From the NCBI GenBank assembly GCA_947561715.1, contig OX387202.1, positions 20,969,001 through 21,033,000 of the forward strand: DNA of 64,000 bases, written 5' to 3'. Position 1 is the stretch's first letter. Every line of letters starts with the position of its first letter. The notes under the pieces are model-generated. The model ran no database searches, had not been told where the DNA came from, and saw only the letters and a list, made by a program, of their open reading frames with translations. A program made the translations under genes and the position numbers. This document shows positions 12,801 through 23,841 of this stretch, piece by piece. This DNA comes from Ascidia mentula. Its lineage: Eukaryota > Chordata > Ascidiacea > Phlebobranchia > Ascidiidae.

Positions 12801-14178
12801 AAAAGAAAATTAAGTTATATTTGGACGTTGGCACCAACCGCGCATGAATCGTATTCCACAACTAATCGTCATTCTTTAAATCAGCTCGTATATTGATAGT
12901 TAGTAAAACAACAAAGGATTTTAATTTGTGGACGAAGCTAATTGAGGCCGAAACGTTAAAATTTAACAAATATTTTTTGGCAACGAAGAGTTTCGTCAGA
13001 TTTTAATTCTTTCAGGGGTCGAGTCTTTTCAACACGTTCCGGAAGAGAGGGATGAAGAAGGTGAAGGAGGAAGGTGAGAGCGATGAGATGAAGAGGACTC
13101 TCTTCCTGGAGGAACTACAGGATGTCAAATCAAACGTCCTGGATAGATGGAGGAGATTGAGAGGAATGCCGCAAGAAGACGCCGTGGTCAGTATCACAAT
13201 AATCTCACTAAACAATAAGACTGGAGTTTTGTGTTATTGGATGTCGGTGCATCTCTGCCCGTGGTTGATATTTATTGGCATTGTATTTGGGTGCTTGATG
13301 TTTAAATATTATTCGCATAATTTTATGTTCAGCATATTTTGCGTTCTCTTCATTCCGTCTAATTCCTTTTATCTCAACAATTTGTTTCAGGCTGAATATG
13401 TTAACCTTGCACGTCGGTGGCCCGGATACGGATCCTACTTGTTTAAAGTTGAAAATCACGACGCGCAGTTCGGTCAAACCCTTCTCACTCTGGCGATATC
13501 GGCGCAGGGAGCAACTGTGTTCAAACGAGGTCACTCACAGTTCCTGGATCATTTCTCATATGAAAAGTAAGTTTGATCGAACACAATGGTTCGTTTTCAA
13601 CGCGGAAAGACACGAAACTTGTTGGAGTTATTGGCTCTCAACATTTCTGCTTATCGGTCTTATGAATGTAATGCAGTTTATTTTATGAAACAAAAACTTA
13701 CCATTACCATAGTAGTGCAAATTGTAAATTGACTGAACTACCCTTCTTGCGGCGCTTACCATAGTAGTGGGGTAACGTGGAGTCCATATTTCCCTGCAGT
13801 TTATTTGGCGTCAGAAAACAAAATTGTTGGTGAACTACGGCCCAAATGTTTGATTCGGTCAAATGCCCACTTACAAATCAAGTTTTCAAATAGAGTCTCG
13901 GGTTTGCTGCGGCCGGTTTCGAATTCGGCTCTGACGTTTGAAAAGTCTCAGAACCACTGTTCCAAACAATTAAACAAGATTTTGCAGCTACATTCCTTGA
14001 GTTGAACATGTTATTGTGTCTTCCTCTCAGGATCCAGTCTTTCGGAGCGGGATCTGCGAATGTTTTCAGACTTCAGACCGAGTCAAGAGGGGACATTTCC
14101 TTCACCGCAGAACAAGTTAACGAGATTGTGAAACTCATGCGAGCTTACGTCACCGCCCTCTTCCGCCGAAAGCATTGA
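875..14178 (+). CDS. MYO10: Unconventional myosin-X-like protein (5' end outside window; several coding lesions)
   Basis: Actin motor that in vertebrates carries cargo to filopodial tips and binds PIP3, integrins and microtubules. I place about 35 exons: motor (875-1052, 1455-1555, 2019-2198, 2329-2397, 2535-2617, 2678-2783, 2846-2917, 3067-3191, 3403-3514); four IQ motifs (3690-3851, 4189-4384); charged coiled coil (4712-5112, 5383-5520, 5715-5927); acidic linker (6074-6686); PH domains, with PH1 split by PH2 as in MYO10 (7034-8121, 8302-8556, 8916-9083); MyTH4 (9377-9487, 9752-9871, 10142-10368, 10882-); FERM (to 14178). Landmarks are FDIFGFENF-like [35 protein letters not shown], and WPGYGS. 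Lesions: TGA at 2122, one base missing near 2165-2175, one base extra near 4300-4330, and TAG at 11366. Flanking exons and splice sites are otherwise clean. Upstream motor exons precede the window. It is either a decaying gene, a null allele or a locally poor sequence. Confidence 0.9.
1900..1995 (-). repeat. tRNA-derived SINE-like segment
   Basis: On the minus strand a TGGCAACATTGG box (A-box-like) is followed about 55 bases on by GGTTCGAATCC, a perfect Pol III B box. A second half copy with a B-box-like GGACTCGAACCC (plus-strand reading) lies near 1797-1810. There is no clean cloverleaf, so a tRNA-derived SINE or tRNA pseudogene is more likely than a tRNA gene. It sits in a myosin motor intron. 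Confidence 0.5.
2180..2306 (+). repeat. 61-bp tandem duplication at a myosin exon-intron border
   Basis: Two 61-bp units start at 2180 and 2241, with a partial third at 2302. The first unit begins inside the 3' end of motor exon 3 and includes its presumed donor (GCG|GTATTT at 2198/2199), so the second unit carries a duplicate candidate donor. Confidence 0.8.
2402..2476 (+). repeat. GGTTGAGGCTG minisatellite
   Basis: About six imperfect 11-12 bp units of the GGTTGAGGCTG type directly follow the donor of myosin exon 4. Simple intronic repeat. Confidence 0.7.
7283..7333 (+). repeat. Short direct duplication in a PH-domain intron
   Basis: A segment of about 25 bp (aacactaaacaaggtacaac) occurs twice in a row in the intron between exons 7034-7203 and 7344-7547. 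Confidence 0.6.
11096..11350 (+). other. GC-AG intron of the myosin gene
   Basis: The exon ending at 11095 (…Ala-Gly-Lys) is followed by AAG|GCAAGT, the classical consensus of the GC donor subclass. The acceptor is TTCAG|GTTGTC at 11350/11351. Phase 0 on both sides keeps alignment with the FERM F1 lobe (TTAG followed by VVxKL). The nearby GT (CAA|GTAGAG) gives the wrong frame. Confidence 0.7.
12640..13010 (+). repeat. Dispersed repeat in a myosin intron
   Basis: The intron before exon 13016-13186 holds a stretch (from 12730, GGTTTTATCGGTGCC) that recurs at 30758-30850. Further on is GAGGCCGAAACGTTAAAA, like the tails of Penelope-like elements. Interspersed repeat remnant of unknown family. 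Confidence 0.4.
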
Positions 14179-15287
14179 AAGTTGACACCGAGCACTTTTA
14201 TTGCGTTCAGATTTTAACGAAACTTTAGTATTTGTCGTTCTAGCCACAAACTTGAATGTTAAGATCAGGGGTTTTCCACAGGATCACCATATGGACCACA
14301 GCGATCTATATCAATGGCTTCCACATTACCACACAATATTACCTTCGCCGATGCATGTTTTTGTGACATTACTCAGCAAAAACTTTCGTCGGTTGGGAGG
14401 ATCCACAGAGTTAACCATGGTGTCGTTGTACCCGAACGAGCTCGCGAGATGTTCCAAGTCTTTCACGTCCCAATAAGGTTTATTTACAGGATCATGTATC
14501 TTATAGTTTCGGCATATACGCTTACATCCACTCTCAATACTCCGCTCCAGTGTTTAAACCTTGCAGTGACGATTTTTATTTGTTTTACCACTTTCACATG
14601 TTTTTTTCGCTAGTCATATTCTTTCTTGTCCTGAAGCACTTGGTGATCTTTTCTGTCTATTTTGTTTTCGGGAAACCAAATTCCATAACCATAGAAATCA
14701 CAACCAGCGATAAAGTTGTCAGTCCCACTCATGGCATTTCAACTTGTGATTTGTAATTTCAATATTATTTCATAATTATTTCGCCGCAATCATGAACCAC
14801 ACCCAAAACATGTGTTTCAGGTTAATTTTAACATCTAAATAACGTCATCAATACGACGACGTCACCACGTAACATGAAATATTCCAACCGCTTTCGTACC
14901 TATTGTTGTCAACCCTTTTATCCTTAGACTGCCTATCTTTTAACATTGTTATCTGTCTAATATTATTTATTGTACATTTGCATCAATTTATTGCATGTTC
15001 GATTTGGTTGTTTTATGAACACAGTTCCTTGTATGTCTGCGGCAAGCCAGTTGAGGCCTGTGATGTCACAATTGCTTATTGTTACGTTCCACTTACTGCT
15101 ATTGTTTCACTGTCGCTCGGTTTTAAAAAAGAAACAAACCCTGAATTGGGATCGAAAAGAAATTCATATTTTGTGATCTTGTCGGAAAAATCTGGTTTTT
15201 AACATGGCCTGAAACTGACGTCATGACCCTTGGTGTTTGGTGGCTGGAAATTCTATTTATCGAGTAATTTATTTCGAGTTCAGGAAT
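14179..15287. other. Intergenic, 3' flank of the myosin gene
   Basis: About 1.1 kb between the myosin stop and the start of the first lectin duplication. It holds only short AT-rich open frames with no recognisable domain, and presumably includes the myosin 3' UTR. Confidence 0.5.
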
Positions 15288-15499
15288 CAATTCTACAAAA
15301 CTTCACTCTCTCCATGCCATCTACATTCTGCCATGGAATGCAACCAGCAGACGCATCAGACGCGTCTGTGTCCTCCACAAACTGCTGTGTTAAGTTTGTT
15401 TATTACGCAAGAGTGTATAAGGTCTAACCTTGGGAGGTGACAAGAAAATGATTTGTAAAGGAAAGCCAAAGCTAGTATGCCACTCATGCCGAAGCAAAC

Positions 15500-15528
15500 G
15501 TTTCAAACACCACTGTGTTCATCATCAG
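15500..15528 (-). ncRNA. Hammerhead-like core (Penelope-type tail)
   Basis: On the minus strand CTGATGA is followed by a hairpin (AACAC / GTGTT around AGTG) and then GAAAC, the two conserved boxes and stem II of a hammerhead ribozyme. Penelope-like elements are known to carry such motifs. Stem III and the cleavage triplet are not clear. The A2 copy is at 33076-33104. Confidence 0.35.
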
Positions 15529-16626
15529 TGCCAAGTAAGAATGAGTTGCAGCAATGTGTGTGCAGAGGAAGGCAGGTAACTGAACAGACAAAAACAACAA
15601 CACAAATGAAACACGTGACAGACGCCACTCGAAGGCCCACGGCCGTGGCGTCATCATTTGGGCTGCAATGAGGACCTGTGTGTTGACAAGAAACCTTGTT
15701 ACACAATTTACCCTCACATAAAACCTTTCCCATAAGTCGGTGAAATGGCGCCGCGATATCCGCGCATTTCTGTAAATATAAGCGGTGAATTGGCGTGACT
15801 GCATTTTTGGGGTTTATCAGAGAAAGCCAAACTGAACTGAATCAAATTTTCTGACATCCTCGAATCAGAAATCAACTGTCAAATCTGATGGATCAATGTT
15901 TATATTTACATGGATTATCAACATAAAGCATGGAAACGGTTGAATGCGATATTACAACAACGACATGATATACAAGGAATGATAAAACGTTTTTTCAATG
16001 ACGTCGGATAATTATCACGCTGTAAACCAAGTTTAACTCATTTACGGCGAACGTGCTATTCGTTCGTTGACACTTCCAGCAACAAGCCGCCTTTTCAAAT
16101 GTGTCACGTGGTAATCCGAACTCAAATAACCCGGTATGCATTTTCTATATAGGCCACATGTCTTTTGCGTAAAAAAGATACGAAGGGACTGAGGACAAAG
16201 GACATATAGGACAAAGACTTTTTGTACGCGTGGTTTGTAACGTGTTATTGTTAATCCTCGTGCGCTTGTTTATTATGTATTAAACTGATCGATTGACTGT
16301 GGGTTTGATAGCAGCCTTTTTATCAGGAGTCAGATATACGGCAGTGTTATTATTTGTGTAGACGTTTTAAGTAACGCCCTACAAATACCATGATAATAAC
16401 AAACATGCAAAAAGGTGAAGTTTTTGCTACTAACACAAAAACTGTAAGGATTTGTGGAATAAATTCGGTTCGGTATAATTGCTTTCCTGTTATTTACGAT
16501 TTAAAGCCTTTATCAAAACTGGTGAAAGTATTTACAATGTCTGTCAGTAATTGTAAATCAACACAACGTTGCCATGGTAACTAACGACGCAATGTTAATT
16601 TTCGTCACTTTAAACCTCCCCAACAA

Positions 16627-19600
16627 TTACTCGCATTTCACTTTCATCTTAGAACTCATTATTCCGCTATATGAGTTTTTCCAATCCCACCAACTCATAG
16701 TGTTGCGCGCAGTAGAAGTTCTCGACCACGGACCATTGAGGAGGGCATATGAACAATAACGATGCCACCAAGCTCCACCATGAGTCACAGCACAATTACC
16801 ACTTGGATACCTGCAATTATAATTAAGTCGGTTGTCAACAACTCTGTGTTACAACTTATTTAAACTCATTTAAAACTTGTGTTTAACTAAAACTTTAACG
16901 CAACCCCCTGTTTCAGAGCAATTGATTCAAACAATTGTTGATTTAGGGTGGGCGGTTAACTTTGTCAACGAAAATCAACTATTTGAGGAAATGCATTTCA
17001 TCTTTATTAAAACAACTCGATTTACTTCGTTAGTAAAACAGAAATATAATCAGACACGTTGTATCATTATTACTCACGTATCATGGTCTCTGTTGCGTGT
17101 TGAAAATCTCATCCCGTTTAGACTGTGGGACCCAGTCATGGCATCTCCTATGTTCCCCGAATATCCGGATATAGTAATTGTGTAAGAACTTCCTTCATCG
17201 CCAATGCTGAAAGTACTGAAAACAACAATGTCATAATGTTTAATTTAATGCAAAGTAATTTAAATAACAACGGATAATTTGTTGTTTTAAATCAATCCGC
17301 TTACATTGGTTTGTTGCTCATGGAAATGATTGTTAAACATAAAACCCTTTATGACGTAATAAACGACATGTGTCATACATTGTGTTGTGTTGTGTGGGAT
17401 AATTATTTGTCAACTAAGCAATAAACACAGAGTGGGATTAGAAGTTTTGAGAAGGAAACCCAGATATTTTTCAACTTTAAGTTCACAAACGACTGGAGGA
17501 TTACAAGGAGGCTTTATTGTAGCTGAAGAACAAAGCGGATAAATCTAACTTTCCAGTCAAGATGCAAAGGTCAGTACTTGGCACTCAAGATTTTACCACA
17601 AGGACTTGGGCAACAACGACCGCATAAACTCGTCTGGGCAACAGATTTTCCTTAACCTTTTTTAAGTGGTTCTTAACCTTTTTTATCTCATTTCCCACTT
17701 CCAGTGTAAACGGAATCCTTATTTCCCACTGGTATTTACATTTTTTAACTAAGAATTTGATTATTGTATTTTCGTTATATCTGTTATACTTTTTTAACTT
17801 TTTCTACCGCATGGCATTACCAATTACCAATAAGTGTACAACACACAGTGAATACAGATCATTATATTTCGTTTCCGACTATTTTTGTGTATTTCGGTGC
17901 CGACTAATTATCCACCTACAACAGTGGTCCTCAAACTGCGGTACGCGTACCACTAGTAGTACGCGAGAGCTTTTCAAGTGGTACGCGATTTAGTCTATTC
18001 TATATAATTTGCCGCACTTTGCAGAAGCCAAAACCGCTGCAAATACATGATGTCGGTTTTCTTTATTGTGCATCTGTGACGCAATAGTATCAACGTGAAA
18101 TTGTTGCACTCTTGAAGTAATTCTGACATCGTGTATTCAACTGTGCAACAATTTCACGTTGATACTATTGCGTCACAAATGCACAATAAAGAAAACCAAG
18201 CAGATATTGGCTAAATTGTTATTCATTGGTGTTATGTCATAACAGTTATGATATAGTAATACGGTGGTATGCAGTGTATTAAAAAACAAATGAGCGGTAC
18301 GTGATTGGAAAAAGTTTGAGAAACACTGACCTACAACCTTTAAATTTCCCACCGGATATGAACCACTGGCCTAAGGAATTAACTCTGCAGGCCAATGCAC
18401 CCATTTTCTTGCATAGAGACCCAACAATATCCAATCAACCACGCAACGACCAGCAGCTAACCCAGGGGTGGGCAAAGAGAACACAGAGTGTATACACTAT
18501 ACAACTTATACACTGACAATCAAGTTGTGTCAGCGTCTTACACGTCGCGATTACGGGATTTTTGTTGCTTCATTCAAAACATTGGGGGCCAAGCATGTTG
18601 GGCAGAAAATCGAAATTTCAAACCATGGATTATGCATGGGTGTTAGATGGAGAATATAATAACCATTTGATCCCATATATCGATGTGGGACACAGCACTA
18701 ATATTCACTGGATTGCTGCAACCAATTGTCAAACGGTTTGACCGTGGTCATTTTCGCTTGAACTGCGCAAAAAGGTGACGTTCGACCCAATCCGAGCCCC
18801 ACTGAGCTCGGTCCTGGCAATCCGCGAACAAGCGATCGCGCAAACCTCAAAAGCGGTGATGTGGGGTCGTTACGAGTTGATTACCATCCCTATGTGTGTG
18901 CGGTATCTAATTTTATTTTTTTTTTGTTTTCATAATTATTCCGAACCGAGTAAATGCATTGAAACACAGCAAGAATATTCTGTGTTGCTTCAAACTTAAA
19001 ACACGAATTTTGTGAATCTGACGTAATAAGGAGGGTATTTCCCCTAATGACTTTTAAGATTTTGTTAGTTATGACGACCTTTTAAGATTTTGTTAGTTAC
19101 GACGTTAAATACGTCATAGTCTTACCTATACTCGGCAAATCCTTGACCTCCGGAAAAATCCTGAAGGTCAACACGAAGGCGACATCTAGTGGACGCACTG
19201 GTGATTTGATACAGTTTCTCCAAACCTGATAAAATTTGTTGGTTGTAATAATATTGCTGAAAACACTGGAATTTAAATTGAATTAACTGATACTGTTATA
19301 GTGACTCTAGGATTGTTACGAAGCGTACTTGAAACGTTTTGCTTGGTTGGCCTGTATATTTAACTGGGTGTGCACAAGTTACAACAATGTGTTCAGTAAA
19401 TGTATTCAACCTAAAACAAAGCTGGAACTCCTGTTGCTGCCAGATGGCATATTGCAATTTAAAATGTACCGCTCTTCTGGCATGAAATATACGTGCTGTA
19501 TTTTTACGACGTTCCGTCTGCCATTCAGCGAGACTTCATCAGGTATTAATACCGCAATTTCAAAGTAAACTACACTAAAACATTTAAGGGCACAAAAACG

Positions 19601-22600
19601 AAAAAAGGACAGGTTGACACCGCTTGTCAGATCACGTGGCAGAGGCAAAACACGAAACACTGCGGGAGGCGCAACAGTTACAACAAATTGTTATAAACTG
19701 CCGGAAAGTAGACACAGTGCTGTTTGTCGTTGACGCATCCACTGTTTTTGTGAATGTGAAGCGACTCAAGAAAGAGCCGCTTGGTGTGGTCCAACTCCTT
19801 TTCCAGAACTTGGAAAGGGCTTTATCGAAGGCAACTTCGTGTCGCAGTGTCACCGCATGCTTGGCCAACGCAGTCTTGCTGGCATCTTTCGATGCGACAT
19901 CACGGCGATGCTCTTTCAGTCGCGTCTTAAAGGCCCTTTTAGTTTCACCGATGTAAATACCATCGCAATATTTGCATGGTATTAAACAGACCATTCCCTT
20001 TGGCTCGGAAGCCTCCGTAGCAATGGGTCGTGAAATTACATTGCCAAGCGTTGTATGGGGCTTAGTATAGATTTTAATGCCTAATCCGACATCAATCTTC
20101 CCAATGTTTCGTCAAGGCCAGGGTTGAAGGGAATAACAACTGCTCCGCTAGTGGGCGTTTCATCCTTACGGGTTATTGCCAGTATATTTTGAGCGTGCCA
20201 TAACAGTGGTGATTGCTAGGGATACCGGTACATTGGTGAACAATGACACCACATCAAAGGATACCATTCTGTCATGTTGCTCCACTCGTAAGCTCCGTAC
20301 CTCGACTGCAAACTCGCGTGAGTTTTTCACATGGTGCGGACTATTGCCCAACAAAAGGAGCGATTATTTTAGCATTCTTGAGTTGCTTCACATTCACAAA
20401 AACAGTGGATGCGTCAACGACAAAGAACAATGTGTTTACTTTCCTGCAGTTTATAACAATTTGTTGTAACTGTTGCGCCTCCCGCAGTGTTTCGTGTTTT
20501 GCCTCTGTCACGTGATTTGACAAGCGGTGTCAACCTGTCCCTTTTTCTTTTTGTGCCCCTGAATGTTTTAGTGCAGTTTACTTTAAAATTGCGGCATCAA
20601 TACCTGATGAAGTCTCGCCGCATGGCAGACGAAACGTCGTAAAATACAGCACGTATATTTTATGCCAGCGGTACATTTTAAATTAAAACAAACTATTATT
20701 CAAAGTTTTGCAACATTTGTACTTGGTTAAGGATTGCTTTATTGGAATACAAACCAATCCAAAATTCTGTTGATAGATCCCCAAACCCGTTCTTGTAATC
20801 CACCCAATCTCTATCGAAACTAACAGATCCATCATAACGACGCTGGAACACCTGGTATTTATCAAGTAAAACGCTTGACACTGATTTTCGGCGAATTGGT
20901 CTAAAAAAGTTAGATGACCTCCATGTCAATATATGACTTTTCACTTTCGTGTGTAATTTCCTGACCTTTAGAAACAACACAATCCCGGGCGTATTGTTAA
21001 GTATTGTAGCGTGAAATCGTAAATTACATGGCGTGCATAATCACCTCGCTTACCCAACTAAGCGCTGGTGCCAGGGATTGCCCACCCCTGTGTTAGTGAT
21101 ATTAACCACAGTATGAATACCTGCCATCCATCTTCACAGTAAACTTCTTCTCCAGATCTGAGACTTTGGCGACCTTGATATGGGGAAGTTTTGCAAGATT
21201 CGTAATGCACAAATTCGTGAAGATTTTCCAGTCCTACAGAAATACTGTGATGAATTCTGGTTGGTTTCAATCAACGGACGCATGAAATGGGTTGAGGTTT
21301 TAATATAAGGAGGTTGTTGTTATCTGTTTCCTGCTTTACGTTGACATGCCGACACATGTGGAGTCAACAAATTTACGATGATTTTGCTAAAAATGTTTTT
21401 AAAATTTTGATAAATGTAATAAATTAGTGGCGGCTAACCAGAAGTGAAATGCTTAATGTAGGATTATCCCCATTGTGCGGTTATCTGCTGAAACTTCTGA
21501 CTGATGATTAAGTACGATGATTCGAGATATACTTTGTCCCAATATATTCTGTGCCACGTGAATGTTTTACTTTTCGCATTGCGATTCAATATCATGTATG
21601 GGTTTTGAATTTTGGAAAACGTTTATATCTTGTTGTTGCACATAATCATACTTTACTGCTCCCTAGCGTCGTTGGTGGCTATGAGTAACTTGATTTCTGT
21701 GTGTTGCGTGAATTTGTGAGTGACCGAGGTTTATTCGAGGTCGAAAAGTGTTACCAGTATTCAATACAGGTTATATACAAGTTTTAAACTTGTCACGAGT
21801 ATAATTATCAGGTGATTGGCAAATACGCCGATAACCACACCACTAGGGGCAGAAAGGACTCCTGACGGGTATAGATTCTAGCATTTGTTAACTTGACACA
21901 AACGTGAGAAATCAATTTAAATAAAACTAAACTCAACTGTTGGAAGTGTTACTCAGTTGACCTTGCAGTTGATCCACTCTGTTCGACAACTCTGTGAATA
22001 TAATGTTCGATGTGTGAGTTGACATTGCATGTTAAGTGCATGAACTTAACTGTTAGATGTGCGGTTCTGCTCACTCTGCAGTTGATCCACTCTGTTCGAC
22101 AACTCTGTGAATATAATGTTCGATGTGTGAGTTGACATTGCATGTTAAGTGCATGAACTTAACTGTTAGATGTGCGGTTCTGCTCACTCTGCAATTGATC
22201 CACTTTGTTCGACAACTCTGTGAATAAAATCTTCGATGAATTTACTTTAATATGATTTTATGAGAGTTCACCGTGTAGGGGATTTGTTGTACTGCTGTGT
22301 TTGTATCAAATATCTATCTAAACTGCTTGGTTTGTTAAAGTTTCCCTATCCAATAATAAATTTTGTCGAAAAGTGTTTAGAGAAGAATCTTATACCTGTA
22401 ACAAGTCTCATCAAATCTTCTTTGCCAGCCACAGGTCCTTGGTCTCCCTTTTCACCTCGGTGACCTTGAGGTCCACGTGGTCCCATCTTTCCTGGTCTTC
22501 CAGTCTCTCCTCTGCCACCTTTCAAGCCGGAATGTTCTATCTCAGATCCTTGTTCTTGTCCGTCACAAACAACTCTGCATACTTGTTGATGTTGGTGAGT

Positions 22601-22651
22601 TATGACAAGATGGCCGACCAACAAAACTCCAAACAAAATCAATTTCAACAT
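16627..22651 (-). CDS. Ficolin-like secreted lectin: signal peptide, collagen triplets, fibrinogen-related domain
   Basis: Six exons give an intact 295-residue protein: 22396-22651, 21121-21233, 20755-20851, 19126-19225, 17078-17215, 16627-16810. Phases 1,0,1,2,2 all agree and the lengths sum to 888 bases. Residues 1-20 are a signal peptide. Two cysteines (25, 29) could link chains. Residues 42-74 are 11 uninterrupted Gly-X-Y triplets. The rest is a FReD with [46 protein letters not shown] and a final MKVKCE. Vertebrate and ascidian ficolins bind acetylated sugars on microbes and activate complement through MASPs; length and domain order fit that family. The first acidic residue of the usual calcium-site DxDxD is Asn (NRDHD). 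Intron 1 holds the 113-bp satellite, intron 3 a Penelope-like fragment, intron 4 a hAT-type MITE. Paralogue at 34293-42753. Confidence 0.88.
17922..18328. mobile_element. hAT-type MITE with internal 55-bp hairpin
   Basis: A 407-bp insertion with imperfect 16-bp ends (CAGTGGTCCTCAAACT / AGTTTGAGAAACACTG), the classic hAT terminus, flanked by an 8-bp target duplication ACCTACAA at 17914-17921 and 18329-18336. The duplicate segment A2 has the empty site with one ACCTACAA near 35590. An internal palindrome has 55-bp arms at 18055-18109 and 18143-18197. No transposase. Inserted after the A1/A2 duplication, or in one lineage of it. Confidence 0.92.
19456..20685 (-). mobile_element. Penelope-like element fragment with inverted termini (in A1)
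   Basis: Minus-strand fragments encode a Penelope-type reverse transcriptase piece ([13 protein letters not shown], 20354-20166) and a GIY-YIG endonuclease piece ([20 protein letters not shown], within 19994-19850). The outer parts, 19456-19772 and about 20374-20685, are inverted copies of each other, each ending in a CTGATGA…GAAACG-type motif. The element is 5'-truncated and has no full RT. It lies in intron 3 of the ficolin-like gene. Confidence 0.8.
20604..20637 (+). ncRNA. Hammerhead-like core in the Penelope-like terminus
   Basis: CTGATGA, then a GTCT/AGAC hairpin, then GAAACGTCGT. Matching copies in the inverted arm (19510-19542, minus), in A2 (37875-37907 plus; 36787-36818 minus) and as a degenerate fragment at 30324-30356. 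The core boxes fit a hammerhead ribozyme; pairing of stem I is not convincing, so activity is doubtful. Confidence 0.35.
21965..22230. repeat. 113-bp satellite, short array (about 2.3 units)
   Basis: Units start at 21965, 22078 and 22191, exactly 113 bp apart (GCAGTTGATCCACTCTG…). Located in intron 1 of the ficolin-like gene. Same unit as the longer array at 38801-39854. Confidence 0.95.
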
Positions 22652-23841
22652 TTTCAAACAAGCTAGACTTTGAAAATCTGTAAATAGTTGCTCAGTCATC
22701 ACATGGAAATTAACAAAGTAAACGCCAACGTTAAATTTGCACCAAAATTGCCTAATTAGCAACTACATTGAAAATATGGAAGATTCACTGAGACCTGCGG
22801 GCGAAAATCAATACACATTTATGCTGCGTAGATGAAACAAATATGAAAATAATGCAAATGATAAATGTGGAGTTTAAATACATGTTGCGCATAATCCAAC
22901 CTTAAACTGTTGACCAATGTTACGTTACTTAATGTAAAACTTTCAGTGCGGCCAGCAATTATGCAAGGAAGTGCTCAGTGCGTGAGTTTGTTGATTGTAA
23001 ATTGCGCATAACTGCATTATCCCGTCTACTGAGGTCTCAACAACATCAGTAAACGAACGCAATGAAAAGAATGCTGTTGTTATGTACATCGTTGCCAAAT
23101 AAACCACAAAACTTTGTTAGGACAAACTGATTTGTCAATTGTTGCGATACAGAAGTCACTTTTGCTTGATTTCTTACGTCACGCGTTGTAAAAAGGCACC
23201 TGCCACAAGTTACGTAATGCTTCAGTGATCGCAATGCGTCGAACTAGACACGCGGGGATCATGCATTCATCACGTGGACCGCTTGGTCTCGACGAAAACT
23301 AATATCCAACCGCATTTAAAAAACGTACTTCTACGTCAATTAACATTGTGCGCTAAGGATTTTTTGATGCAGATATAAGTCAGCCGCACAGAAAGTGTTG
23401 AGAATATTTGTTTATGATTAAAGTTGTTTTCTGATAATAAAGGAACAAACATATCCTTGTAAACGAGTTTTGCAGTCGAGTTATCCATCGCAAATTATAT
23501 CTGGCATCTCTACTTGGTTTAAACTTTACCTTCAACTCTATCAGTTATAACTTGTCCAAGTACGAGTGACATTAAACCACGGTCAGCTGCAATACAAGCT
23601 TGATCTGAACTGGATCACGTTGCGTTTCCAACCACACAGACCCGAGCAAACTCCAAGCAGTAATCGCGACGCAACGGTAACTTGCTTAAAACCTCCTTCA
23701 AGTTGCCGGAGACCTTTGAATTTCCGAGGACCGAATAACGTCACTGATACGAAAACACGGCGTATCAAAATACATCCATGCAAAGGAAGTCGGTTCAAAT
23801 ACCTAAGTGCGTGCGCTCGTTTGCAAGAGTTCGTAAAACCT
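22652..23841. other. 5' flank of the ficolin-like gene
   Basis: About 1.2 kb upstream of the ATG of the ficolin-like gene, before the tandem duplication B1. No coding exon recognised; a 103-codon plus-strand open frame at 23566-23877 has no recognisable domain. Confidence 0.4.

Larger units (their letters stand above)
15288..21175. repeat. Segmental duplication copy A1 (lectin cassette)
   Basis: Nearly 5.9 kb that matches 32864-38443 in the same orientation over almost its whole length. It holds FReD exons 3-6 and the 3' part of exon 2 of the ficolin-like gene, their introns, and about 1.3 kb of 3' flank. Main differences from A2: a 407-bp MITE present only here, and an extra block of about 85 bp present only in A2 (near 33568-33655). 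Confidence 0.9.
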
